In this document: positions 45,266 to 53,620 of the stretch, piece by piece
Layout: every line of letters starts with the position of its first letter
How positions within the stretch are numbered: the stretch's first letter is position 1
Assembly (NCBI GenBank): GCA_947498355.1
Contig: CANMKA010000006.1
Location: 62,001 to 126,000 of the forward strand
Length of the DNA: 64,000 bases
DNA from: an uncultured Paraglaciecola sp.
Lineage (GTDB): Bacteria > Pseudomonadota > Gammaproteobacteria > Enterobacterales > Alteromonadaceae
Direction: 5' to 3'
Notes under the pieces: model-generated
Database searches by the model: none
What the model was told of the DNA's origin: nothing
The model's input: only the letters and a program-made list of their open reading frames with translations
Position numbers and translations under genes: made by a program

Positions 45266-46135
45266 CTAATATTCGTATTTATACTGAGTAAACAAGGCCT
45301 GCGCTTGTTGCCAAATGTCACCTATCTGCCCATCACCAACCGGCAATGCGTCAATCTTGGTTACAGGTACGATTTCCTTACTGGAGCTGGTTAACCAAAC
45401 TTCATCAGCACTGCGTACTTCATTCATTGAAATAGCCCTTTCTTCAACGGTTAATGTTGAATGCTTACGCAATATGTCCAACAAGATGTGCCGAGTGATC
45501 CCTGGCAATAATTGTTTATCTAGAGGCGGGGTGATAACGGTTTTCGCTTTTACCACAAAGACATTACAGGCACTGGCTTCGGTCAACTCTTGCTGTTCAT
45601 TGTACAAAAGAGTTTCATCCACCCCGGCCTCTTGGCCATGCTGAAAATGCATTACGTTGCCTAATAAAGAGGTCGATTTAATATCGCAGTGTCGCCAGCG
45701 TGTGTCCTGCTCGGTCTGCACTGAGAATTGTTTGGCCTTGGTTTTATCGGCAACAGGTTCAGGAGGGATTTCAAAGGCAAAGGCAAAAACCGTAGGTTGA
45801 ATATTGACAGGAAACGCATGAAAACGCTTAACGTCAGCCCCGCGGCTAACATGAACATAAATGCCTAAGTTGCCTCGTCCGTTCTCTTCTATAAGACGCT
45901 TAACCATTTCAAACCAATTTAGCGAAATGGCCGAAAAATCTATGCCTATCGCGGTTAAGCCCTCTTGCATTCGCTGCATATGTCCATTAAAGCCAACCAA
46001 TTGGCCAGAATAAGAGGGGATCACTTCGTAAATGCCATCTCCAAACAAAAAACCACGGTCCATAGGCGAGAGTTTGGCTTGCTCCATAGGCAAAAATTCA
46101 CCATTTAAGTAAACAATATCGGTGCGGGTACTCAT
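45266..46135 (-). CDS. dat: D-amino acid aminotransferase
   Basis: This 289-residue fold-type IV PLP aminotransferase has the N-terminal block VYLNGEFLPMEQAKLSPMDRGFLFGDGIYEV, the PLP lysine in RWRHCDIKSTSLLGNV, and EASACNVFVVK plus LPGITRHILLDIL, the cofactor-binding loops. The WRHCDIKS sequence and the motif before it favour D-amino acid over branched-chain aminotransferase. It transfers amino groups between D-amino acids and 2-oxo acids, which can supply D-glutamate from D-alanine. It is directly upstream of alr. Confidence 0.88.
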   Translation of the reverse strand: MSTRTDIVYLNGEFLPMEQAKLSPMDRGFLFGDGIYEVIPSYSGQLVGFNGHMQRMQEGLTAIGIDFSAISLNWFEMVKRLIEENGRGNLGIYVHVSRGADVKRFHAFPVNIQPTVFAFAFEIPPEPVADKTKAKQFSVQTEQDTRWRHCDIKSTSLLGNVMHFQHGQEAGVDETLLYNEQQELTEASACNVFVVKAKTVITPPLDKQLLPGITRHILLDILRKHSTLTVEERAISMNEVRSADEVWLTSSSKEIVPVTKIDALPVGDGQIGDIWQQAQALFTQYKYEY

Positions 46136-46313
46136 CAAAAATTAGGGTTCTAGTTAGCAAAATAAAAGCTAATTATGCCACGAATTGCGACAACGAATAA
46201 CTATTTCGTACATCTACTAGCTTGCTCTCTCGCAACAGTTAAAAAACTAATCCTCATAACCTTAACCAATACGTTACACTATGCCTATTTGTTGGTTATT
46301 GGTGAACGAGTCA

Positions 46314-47165
46314 ATGTTACAAGTTGGAAAATTTCATACCCTAAAAGTCGTAAAAGAGGTGCCTTTTGGCTTTTATTTAGACGGAAAGGACCAAGGTCAA
46401 ATATTACTGCCCGGTAAATCAGCCCCTTTAGGGTGTAAACTCAATGATGATGTGCGGGTGTTTATTTACCACGACAGTGATGACAGGATCATCGCCACCA
46501 CTCGCACGCCCAAAGTATTCGTCGACCACTGTGCATTTCTCAAAGTGGTCAGTGTTAACAAAGTCGGCGCGTTTTTAGATTGGGGCTTAGAAAAAGACCT
46601 ACTCGTCCCGTTTAGCGAGCAGACCTACCCTATGTCTGAAGGGGTATCCTACGTAGTCTACGTATTTTGTGATGAAGAAACCGGCCGACTTGCTGCATCT
46701 ACTCGTCTAAGTGACTTTTTGTACGAAGAAGCGAATGCAAAAGAGTTTTCAGCTAAGCAAGCCGTTGAGCTACTTATCTGTGGTAAAAGTGACATGGGAT
46801 ACAAGACGATAATTAACGGCTCACATTTAGGCTTAATTTACAAAGATGAGGTTTTTAAACCTTTGACCATAGGTCATTCGGTTAAAGGGTATATTAAGCG
46901 TGTTAGAGAAGATGGAAAAATTGATTTGTGTTTTCAGTTTCACGATCCCACTGCCCGCAACACCTTAGAAGAACAAATAATTGAAGATCTAATTGCCCAC
47001 GGAGGCTTGTCGACATTAACGGATAAAAGCCCAGCAGACGAAATATCTAAACGTTTTAATGTGAGTAAAAACGTCTACAAAAAAGCTCTGGGTAGCTTAT
47101 ATAAGCAAAAACGTATCTTGCTAGACAAAACTAAAGTGACTTTGGTAACCCCCAAGGCAAACTAA
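46314..47165 (+). CDS. CvfB-family S1 RNA-binding protein
   Basis: This 283-residue protein starts at MLQVGKFHTLKVVKE (46314). It has tandem S1-like OB folds (about 1-60, 65-130 and 145-215, with VVSVNKVGAFLDWGLEKDLLVPFSEQ and GYIKRVREDGKIDLCFQ) and a C-terminal winged helix (about 225-275, DKSPADEISKRFNVSKNVYKKALGSLYKQKRI). This layout matches CvfB/YitL proteins, which affect RNA turnover and virulence in Gram-positives; the role in Gram-negatives is undefined. It ends at a strong terminator. Confidence 0.88.
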   Translation: MLQVGKFHTLKVVKEVPFGFYLDGKDQGQILLPGKSAPLGCKLNDDVRVFIYHDSDDRIIATTRTPKVFVDHCAFLKVVSVNKVGAFLDWGLEKDLLVPFSEQTYPMSEGVSYVVYVFCDEETGRLAASTRLSDFLYEEANAKEFSAKQAVELLICGKSDMGYKTIINGSHLGLIYKDEVFKPLTIGHSVKGYIKRVREDGKIDLCFQFHDPTARNTLEEQIIEDLIAHGGLSTLTDKSPADEISKRFNVSKNVYKKALGSLYKQKRILLDKTKVTLVTPKAN

Positions 47166-47173
47166 CGCTAACA

Positions 47174-47209
47174 AGAAAGGGCTTATCAGAAATCCGATAA
47201 GCCCTTTCT
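47174..47209. terminator. Bidirectional rho-independent terminator
   Basis: AGAAAGGGCTTATC (47174-47187) pairs perfectly with GATAAGCCCTTTCT (47196-47209). It lies between the convergent S1-protein gene and the PLP-enzyme gene. Confidence 0.85.
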
Positions 47210-47251
47210 CTGGTTAACACACTAAATACAGCGCCCTATGGCGGGAAGCGG

Positions 47252-48493
47252 CTAGCAAAAATGTGCAAACGCCTGTTCGAAATCGGCGATCAAGTCTTCT
47301 GTATCTTCAATCCCCACGGACATACGTATCATATTATCATTGACGCCCATTTCAGCTCTTTGTTCAGGGCTAGCTTCAAAATATATAGTGGGTGCCACGG
47401 GTAACGCCAAGGTTCGCGTATCGCCCAAATGGGTTGCACATATCACTAGTTGTAATTGGTTCAAAAACGCAATGGGATCTATGCTGTCCACTAAATCGAA
47501 ACTTAGAATACCGCCATACCCACTGAATAATTCTCGAGCAATGAAATGCTGAGGGTGGTCGCCCAAACCTGGATAATATACTTGGGCTACACTATCGTGA
47601 GACTCTAAATAAGACGCTATCGTTAACGCATTTTGATTAGTACGCTGAGTACGCAAGGCCAATGTCTCTAGGCCAATAGAAATATCATGACAGGCCTCAG
47701 GGCTAAGTGTTGCACCCATGTCACGTAAGCCACGTTTGCGAATTTGCGTTACGCCCCATAAAGAGGGATCGCATTCTCGGTATAGGGCCAAAATATTGTC
47801 AAAGCTCGACCAATCGAAGGTACCTAAATCGACAACAGCACCGCCAAGTACGTTTCCGTGACCGGCTATATACTTAGTCAACGAACTTATGGTCATGGAT
47901 GCTCCCACAGACTTAGCGCTGAACATACTGGGTGGCGTCATAGTGGTATCTAGGATATACAACAAGCCTCGCTCAGCGCAGTACTGTCCAATTGCAGATA
48001 AGTCGGCGACTTGGGTGACAGGGTTGGCAATAGTCTCTAGGTACACCCCTTTAGTATTTGGCTGACAGGCTTTAATAACATTTTGCACATCAGTCACATC
48101 GACAAAGGTAATGTCTATGCCCAAGGCTTGCATTGTTTCTGTAAAGCTGCGGGTGTTACCAAACAAAAAGTGGCTAACTACAATGTGGTCGCCAGCTTTA
48201 AAAAGGCTGAGCATAGTGCTGCTAATAGCGGCCATTCCCGTCGAAAAGGTTATGGCACCGACCCCTTGCTCCATATCATTGAGAATATTTTGCAACGCGG
48301 CCGCTGAGCTAGTCGATGAACGGCCGTACACGTGGCCGGCTTTTTTTCCTTGAAATACATCGACTATGCCTTGCGCATCTTTGTATTCAAATAGTACGGA
48401 CTTGCTTGCAGCTTGGTGTACTGCGCCGTTTTCGGGTGCATTCAAAATTCGGTCGGCATGTACCAATCGAGTAGTAAAACCTGTATCTTTCAA
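47252..48493 (-). CDS. Cys/Met-metabolism PLP enzyme (cystathionine gamma-synthase family)
   Basis: This 413-residue fold-type I enzyme has the PLP lysine in SSLTKYIAGHGNVLGG (about residue 208). Other family signatures are GHVYGRSSTSSAAALQ, TFSTGMAAISSTML, YLETIANPVTQVADL and the C-terminal IRMSVGIEDTEDLIADFEQA. Such enzymes include cystathionine gamma-synthase, O-succinyl/O-acetyl-homoserine sulfhydrylase and methionine gamma-lyase. The sequence fits the broad family best; I cannot separate these activities by eye. No neighbouring sulfur genes help. Stand-alone gene. Confidence 0.88.
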   Translation of the reverse strand: MKDTGFTTRLVHADRILNAPENGAVHQAASKSVLFEYKDAQGIVDVFQGKKAGHVYGRSSTSSAAALQNILNDMEQGVGAITFSTGMAAISSTMLSLFKAGDHIVVSHFLFGNTRSFTETMQALGIDITFVDVTDVQNVIKACQPNTKGVYLETIANPVTQVADLSAIGQYCAERGLLYILDTTMTPPSMFSAKSVGASMTISSLTKYIAGHGNVLGGAVVDLGTFDWSSFDNILALYRECDPSLWGVTQIRKRGLRDMGATLSPEACHDISIGLETLALRTQRTNQNALTIASYLESHDSVAQVYYPGLGDHPQHFIARELFSGYGGILSFDLVDSIDPIAFLNQLQLVICATHLGDTRTLALPVAPTIYFEASPEQRAEMGVNDNMIRMSVGIEDTEDLIADFEQAFAHFC

Positions 48494-48884
48494 TCTCAGT
48501 CTCCGCAGCAGATTGTATCTCTATCAGTTTCACAGTGAGTATGTCGGCCAGAAATGCCAAGATAACTCAGAAACTGTAATCTAATGGGCCATTGTCGCTT
48601 AAATCCAAGCAAGGGCCAAATACCAATCGTTTTTTTATATAATTAAAAGTCGTTCGGGGTCACTGACTACTAAAAATGTAACTAAAACTTTTCATTTTCC
48701 CAACATTTACTGACCTTGGCCAAAAACCAAATGAAATTTAGTGTAAAAGTTTAGGTCTTATAACCTCTACGGCATTTAAAAAACTGCCGAGTCAATTTAC
48801 ACTAGCACTCTGCTTTGGGGGCATGACCTACTACAGTCAAATGAACCACCCAAAACTTCAACCATAACTTTTAACTAGATTGGA
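48494..48884. other. Intergenic region, no gene seen
   Basis: About 390 bases lie between two divergent genes. It should hold promoters for both, but I could not place a convincing -35/-10 pair or operator, and no coding frame or RNA motif stands out. Confidence 0.3.
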
Positions 48885-50150
48885 ATGCATCTATTGAGAA
48901 TTTTAATTTTTCTGTTGTCTTGGATTTGCTTCTCTACCCATGCCCAGCAAACTGCCCAGAGCCTATTTGACCAATACAAGTCTGCAGTTTATCAAATAAA
49001 AATCATTGATTTAGAGTCAGGCAACAAGTCGTCTATTGGTTCAGGGTTTCAAGTTGATAGAGCCGGAAATATCGTCACTAACCACCATGTGGTATCTGAG
49101 TATGTTTACTATCCAGATAAGTTTCGAATCGAATACCTAGATCAAGATGGCAACACAGGTGAGCTAAAATTGATCGACCTCGACGTAATCAATGATTTAG
49201 CGTTAGTTCGCAAAGTACAACTTTCTGCCAACGAGCCAGCCTTCATTATCGCGCCTTCGTTACCCGAGCAAGGTAGTGAGATTTATTCCCTTGGAAATCC
49301 CAGAGATTTGGGCATGAGTGTTGTTCCGGGTACCTTTAATGGCTTAAAAAAGAATAGTTTTTACCAGCGCATTCACTTTACAGGCTCGATTAACCCAGGT
49401 ATGAGTGGTGGCCCCGCGGTAGATAGCAAAGGCCAAGTAATGGGAGTGAATGTTGCAACCGCTGGTAACCAAATTGGTTTTTTGATCCCCCTTGCTAAAG
49501 TTAAAAATCTGTTATTGAGTAAAGAAGCTGCCCCTCTTGCTCCTAGCCAATTTAAACCGCGTATAGAGCAGCAATTAGCAGCAAACCAGCAAACACTTTT
49601 TTCTAGAATCAAAAACCAAACATGGAAAATGGGCCAACTTGGCCGCGCCATAGTGCCTATTGAAGTAACTGAGTTTGTATCTTGTTGGGGTGACTCAAAC
49701 GCCAATGATAGCGAGGCTTTGTACTTTTCCGTTGCCAGTCGTTGCCGCATAGACGAAGAAATATTCTTACATCGAGGCTTAACCTCTGGAGGCCTAGAAC
49801 TAGAGTTTGAATATTTAGAGGGCAAATCTATGGGCTCTCATAGGTTTTATTCATTTTTCACCGATAGCATCACAGGTGCTGGAGCGGGTAACAAAGCAGG
49901 AAAAATCGACGTAACCAATTATCGTTGTCAAGAAGACAAGGTAATCAACATACATGGTGTCGAGAACAAAACTGTGTTGTGTTTACGTGCTTACAAAGAA
50001 TACCCCAGCTTGTACGACGTATTGTTTGTGTCGGCATCATTGGATTTTAACGAAAAAGGTCTAATTGGGCATTTCACGCTCGCTGGCGTTGATAAAGCTT
50101 CTGCCCTGTCATTTACTCAAAAATTCATGGATTCAATCGAATGGCAATAG
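48885..50150 (+). CDS. Secreted trypsin-like serine protease
   Basis: This 421-residue protein has a Sec signal peptide (MHLLRILIFLLSWICFSTHAQQ). A chymotrypsin-fold protease domain follows (about 25-215) with the triad His in IVTNHHVVSEY, Asp in DVINDLALVR and Ser in NPGMSGGPAVD. There is no PDZ domain. The C-terminal half (about 225-421) is an unassigned domain with several cysteines (FVSCWGDSN, SRCRIDEE, NYRCQEDK, VLCLRAY), which could form disulfides in the periplasm. It overlaps the following FHA gene by 10 bases, so the two are translationally coupled and probably work together. Confidence 0.85.
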   Translation: MHLLRILIFLLSWICFSTHAQQTAQSLFDQYKSAVYQIKIIDLESGNKSSIGSGFQVDRAGNIVTNHHVVSEYVYYPDKFRIEYLDQDGNTGELKLIDLDVINDLALVRKVQLSANEPAFIIAPSLPEQGSEIYSLGNPRDLGMSVVPGTFNGLKKNSFYQRIHFTGSINPGMSGGPAVDSKGQVMGVNVATAGNQIGFLIPLAKVKNLLLSKEAAPLAPSQFKPRIEQQLAANQQTLFSRIKNQTWKMGQLGRAIVPIEVTEFVSCWGDSNANDSEALYFSVASRCRIDEEIFLHRGLTSGGLELEFEYLEGKSMGSHRFYSFFTDSITGAGAGNKAGKIDVTNYRCQEDKVINIHGVENKTVLCLRAYKEYPSLYDVLFVSASLDFNEKGLIGHFTLAGVDKASALSFTQKFMDSIEWQ

Positions 50151-51091
50151 TATTAGAACTCCTATCCAGAAAAGATCTCCCGATTAAACACTATAAGTTT
50201 GACCAAGATTATGTGTGCGTAGGCCGCGATTTTAATAATGATTTACGCTTAGACGACCCCTACGTCTGTCCGAGCCACATGTTAGTTGCGGTTGATCCTG
50301 AATCGGGCCAACTTATGGTCAACGACTGCCAGTCAATTAACGGGATTAAAGTGAATGGCCGCAGCGTGACTCAGAAAACGCTTACGGCCCACGATATCAT
50401 CAAAATCGGCCGCACGCGTTTACGCATTATCGATACGAAAGCGCCCTTACCTGGCGCAATGCCTTTGAGTGAATTAGAAGAAAACCTCAGCTGGTTAAAT
50501 CAAATATTTTTAACCATTTGTTTAACCCTTGCGTGCCTAGCTTATTTAAGCTTTTCTGAGTACGTGAATAGCATTGCTGATTTCAACTTTATTAGTATCT
50601 TGCCCAGCCAATTAGGGCAATTGGGCTTAATGAGTATTTGGCCTCTAGGAATAGCCGCAGTCGCTGCCGTGGTCAAAAAAGAAAGCCACGTAGTTAGCCA
50701 GCTAAACCTGACCCTACTAGCAGCCTTAACTATGTTTGCATTAGGGTTACTAGACAAGGTGGTGGCGTTTAATTTTCAACCAAGGGCTTGGTTTAACTGG
50801 ATCGAACTCGCTATTTTTGCAGCATTTGTTGCGTCCTTTTTTTGGTTGAGTTTATTTATTGCGTTTCATCAACCTAATAAAACCCGTAATATTATTACCG
50901 CAGGACTGTCTTTGCTGGTACTGATACCTGTGGCTATTTTGGGCTTTGTCACTGACGACGAATTTAATAGTCGCCCTGACTACGACCCCACCCTGCTTGC
51001 ACCTTTGTATAACATTACACCTCCTATAGAATCAGAGAAGTTTGTGGCCAATGCAGAAGCACTTTTCGATCAAGTTGATCAGTTAAAATAA
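50141..51091 (+). CDS. FHA-domain membrane protein
   Basis: This 316-residue protein has an N-terminal forkhead-associated domain (about 20-100) with the phosphothreonine-binding residues in VGRDFNNDLRLDD, CPSHMLV and SINGIKVNG. Five or so membrane helices follow (about 120-275, for example IFLTICLTLACLAYLSF, GLMSIWPLGIAAVAAVV, LALLAALTMFALGLL, LAIFAAFVASFFWLSLFIAF) and then a short C-terminal tail. FHA domains bind phosphothreonine, so a cytosolic Ser/Thr kinase is expected elsewhere. The overlap with the secreted protease gene suggests a signalling pair across the inner membrane; mechanism unknown. Confidence 0.85.
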   Translation: MAIVLELLSRKDLPIKHYKFDQDYVCVGRDFNNDLRLDDPYVCPSHMLVAVDPESGQLMVNDCQSINGIKVNGRSVTQKTLTAHDIIKIGRTRLRIIDTKAPLPGAMPLSELEENLSWLNQIFLTICLTLACLAYLSFSEYVNSIADFNFISILPSQLGQLGLMSIWPLGIAAVAAVVKKESHVVSQLNLTLLAALTMFALGLLDKVVAFNFQPRAWFNWIELAIFAAFVASFFWLSLFIAFHQPNKTRNIITAGLSLLVLIPVAILGFVTDDEFNSRPDYDPTLLAPLYNITPPIESEKFVANAEALFDQVDQLK

Positions 51092-51109
51092 AGGGTTGTA
51101 GATTAAGCT

Positions 51110-51871
51110 ATGTGTATTTTATTCGTTGCTGTTAAACAGCACCAAGACTACCCTTTAATTATTGTGGCTAACCGAGATGAGTTTTTCGCACGTGCTACTG
51201 CTGAGTCAGATTTTTGGCAAGATAAACCACACATTTTAGGTGGCAGAGATTTACAAGCTGGTGGAACCTGGATGGGTATCAACAAGCAAGGTTATATCGC
51301 TTCATTAACCAACGTTAGGGCTCCAGAGACCCTTATCGAAAATGCCACTAGTCGTGGGGCATTGGTCAGTGACTACTTAGACACTATGCCGACAGGTTAC
51401 TACGAGCAACTCGCTCAAAGTAAAAGACAATACAATGGTTATAACCTGCTTTACGGAAAGTGGGATGCGCTATCTGTATACAATAATCACACAGACGAGC
51501 TTCAAGATCTTACCCCAGGTTTTTACGGCCTATCTAACGCAGACTTAAACAGTGAATGGCCTAAAATTAACCGTGGGGTGAAACAGCTAGAGCAACTCTG
51601 TCTATCTAATAAAGCCATAGATACACCCGATCTTTTCGAAATACTCATGGATAGGACCAAGGCCCCAGATGAACAGTTACCTAAAACGGGTGTACCAGTA
51701 GAATGGGAACGCCATGTTTCGTCGATTTTTATTCAGGGTGAAGATTACGGCACGCGCAGCTCAACATTACTCACAGTCGACAAACAAAATCAGGTTAATT
51801 GGCACGAAAAGACATACAACAATAAAGGTTTGTTTATGTCTGAACAGAAATACCAATTCTTGATAAAATAA
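51110..51871 (+). CDS. NRDE/TANGO2-family protein
   Basis: This 253-residue protein starts MCILFVAV, with Cys2 as the likely N-terminal nucleophile after Met removal. The family motif is IIVANRDEFFARAT (NRDE), with GGRDLQAGGTWMGINKQGYIASLTNVR and the C-terminal GTRSSTLLTVD. The fold is that of N-terminal nucleophile hydrolases. The human relative TANGO2 is linked to heme or lipid handling; the bacterial role is unassigned. It follows the FHA gene by 18 bases and may share the operon. Confidence 0.9.
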   Translation: MCILFVAVKQHQDYPLIIVANRDEFFARATAESDFWQDKPHILGGRDLQAGGTWMGINKQGYIASLTNVRAPETLIENATSRGALVSDYLDTMPTGYYEQLAQSKRQYNGYNLLYGKWDALSVYNNHTDELQDLTPGFYGLSNADLNSEWPKINRGVKQLEQLCLSNKAIDTPDLFEILMDRTKAPDEQLPKTGVPVEWERHVSSIFIQGEDYGTRSSTLLTVDKQNQVNWHEKTYNNKGLFMSEQKYQFLIK

Positions 51872-51955
51872 TAGCAATTTAGCTCGAATTTTCGTAGTTC
51901 GGTGGCATAATAGCCACCCTTAGTTTTTCCTTCCAAACAATCATCGAGGAACATC

Positions 51956-53146
51956 ATGTTTGAAGTATTGCCACAGCTTCCTGCCGACCCTATTTTAGGG
52001 TTATCTGCTGCGTTTAAAGCGGACACCAATCCAAATAAAATCGATTTGGGCGTAGGTGTATATAAAGACGAGCAAGGCCGCACACCCATTTTAAATGCTG
52101 TGGCCAAAGCACAAACCATTTTACTCGAAAAAGAAGACTCGAAAACCTACATCACACCACAAGGTGTTCAGGGTTATATCGACGGTATGTTAAAGCTCAT
52201 GCTAGGTGAAGGTAATCCTGTACACCTAGCAGATCGAATTGCAGCCGTTCAAGCGCCAGGTGGATGTGGTGCATTAAGAATACTTGCTGAACTTCTAAAG
52301 CGTTGTGATGATTCGTTAACTGTATGGGTAAGTGATCCTACTTGGGCCAACCATATTCCACTGATTGGTAACGCTGGTCTTAAGCTTGAAACCTACCCGT
52401 ATTTCAACAAAGACAACGCAAGCATCAACTTTGACGCGATGATCGATTGCCTTAAACAAGTTAAGAAAGGCGACGTTGTATTACTTCACGGTTGCTGTCA
52501 TAACCCAACGGGTGCTGATTTAACTAAAGAGCAATGGCAGATCGTTCTAGAGACGGCTCAACAGACTGGTTTTATTCCATTTGTCGACGTAGCTTACCAA
52601 GGATTCGGCGATGGTCTTGAAGAAGATGCATTTGGTATGCGCTTATTAGTGAATAACTTGCCAGAAGTCATTATCGCTGCGTCTTGCTCGAAAAACTTTG
52701 GTTTGTACCGTGAGCGTGTTGGCGTAGCCGTAATGGTTACACCAAACACGCAAATTAAACAGGCAATTCAAACTCAGATTCAATCTATCGCCCGTGGCAT
52801 TTACTCTATGCCTCCATCATACGGTGGTGCATTAGTGGATATTATTCTTAACGATGATGCCCTTAAAACTGAATGGATGGGTGAAGTAGAAGACATGCGT
52901 ACCCGTATGCAAGACTTACGTGGTTTATTGGTATCTAAGCTTAACGAATATGGTGCGAGTAAAGATTTCGAGTTTGTTAAGAAGCAAAAAGGTATGTTCT
53001 CCTTCTTGTGTATTACGCCAGAGCAAGTTCAAGCCGTTAGAGATCAACACAGTGTGTACTTCGTTGGTTCTAGCCGTGTAAACATAGCAGGGATCAGCAA
53101 AAATAATGTTGATGCCCTAGCCAAAGCTCTAGTCTCAGTACTTTAA
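51956..53146 (+). CDS. Aspartate/aromatic amino acid aminotransferase
   Basis: This 396-residue class I PLP aminotransferase is of the AspC/TyrB group. Landmarks are IDLGVGVYKDEQGRTPIL, the CCHNPTGADLT motif (HNPTG), FVDVAYQGFGDGLEEDA, the PLP lysine in ASCSKNFGLYRERVG and RVNIAGIS near the end, with the substrate-binding Arg. Length equals E. coli AspC (396) and TyrB (397); I cannot separate the two by eye. It ends at a strong terminator. Confidence 0.93.
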   Translation: MFEVLPQLPADPILGLSAAFKADTNPNKIDLGVGVYKDEQGRTPILNAVAKAQTILLEKEDSKTYITPQGVQGYIDGMLKLMLGEGNPVHLADRIAAVQAPGGCGALRILAELLKRCDDSLTVWVSDPTWANHIPLIGNAGLKLETYPYFNKDNASINFDAMIDCLKQVKKGDVVLLHGCCHNPTGADLTKEQWQIVLETAQQTGFIPFVDVAYQGFGDGLEEDAFGMRLLVNNLPEVIIAASCSKNFGLYRERVGVAVMVTPNTQIKQAIQTQIQSIARGIYSMPPSYGGALVDIILNDDALKTEWMGEVEDMRTRMQDLRGLLVSKLNEYGASKDFEFVKKQKGMFSFLCITPEQVQAVRDQHSVYFVGSSRVNIAGISKNNVDALAKALVSVL

Positions 53147-53196
53147 TCTTTTCTAGATTGCCTCAAAATATGAGGTAATCTCGCGTGTATTAAAAC

Positions 53197-53223
53197 AAAA
53201 AACCGGCGAAAGCCGGTTTTTTT
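53197..53223 (+). terminator. Rho-independent terminator of the aminotransferase gene
   Basis: AAAAAACCGGC pairs with GCCGGTTTTTTT around a GAAA loop (53208-53211), followed by a T-run. Confidence 0.92.
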
Positions 53224-53313
53224 ATATCTGTTGAATCACAAAAGCAGTAGTAACCCTATCTGTTACTACACACTGATCAAGCATAAAATCCTCAGAATAA
53301 CTGAGGAGTCATA

Positions 53314-53616
53314 TTATGATTCAGTTGACGGCTTAGAGTTTTCGACCCGACTTTTAAGTTTTTGTCCGGGTCTAAAGGTGACCACTTTTCTGGCTTTGAT
53401 AGGAATATCTTCACCTGTTTTGGGGTTCCTTCCCGGTCGTTCGCTTTTTTGTCTAAGATCAAAATTACCAAAGCCTGAAAGCTTAACTTGCTCACCTGAC
53501 TCTAAAGACTCACGTATTTCCTCGAAAAACGTTTCAACAAGTTCTTTAGCATCTCGCTTGTTGATCCCCAATTTCTCAAATAAGTGTTCCGCCATTTCGG
53601 CTTTGGTTAACGCCAT
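53314..53616 (-). CDS. ihfA: Integration host factor alpha subunit
   Basis: This 100-residue DNA-bending protein has the HU/IHF fold, with [58 protein letters not shown] and the beta-arm sequence [18 protein letters not shown]. The Pro at the arm tip intercalates DNA. It pairs with IhfB, encoded elsewhere. It follows pheT by 4 bases in the conserved pheS-pheT-ihfA order. A small stem CCTCAG/CTGAGG (53290-53306) after the gene may aid termination. Confidence 0.97.
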   Translation of the reverse strand: MALTKAEMAEHLFEKLGINKRDAKELVETFFEEIRESLESGEQVKLSGFGNFDLRQKSERPGRNPKTGEDIPIKARKVVTFRPGQKLKSRVENSKPSTES

Positions 53617-53620
53617 ATAC

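Noticed and set aside
46175..46417. 80-residue frame before the S1-domain gene
   Set aside because: It overlaps the first S1 domain in another frame; the real start is at 46314.
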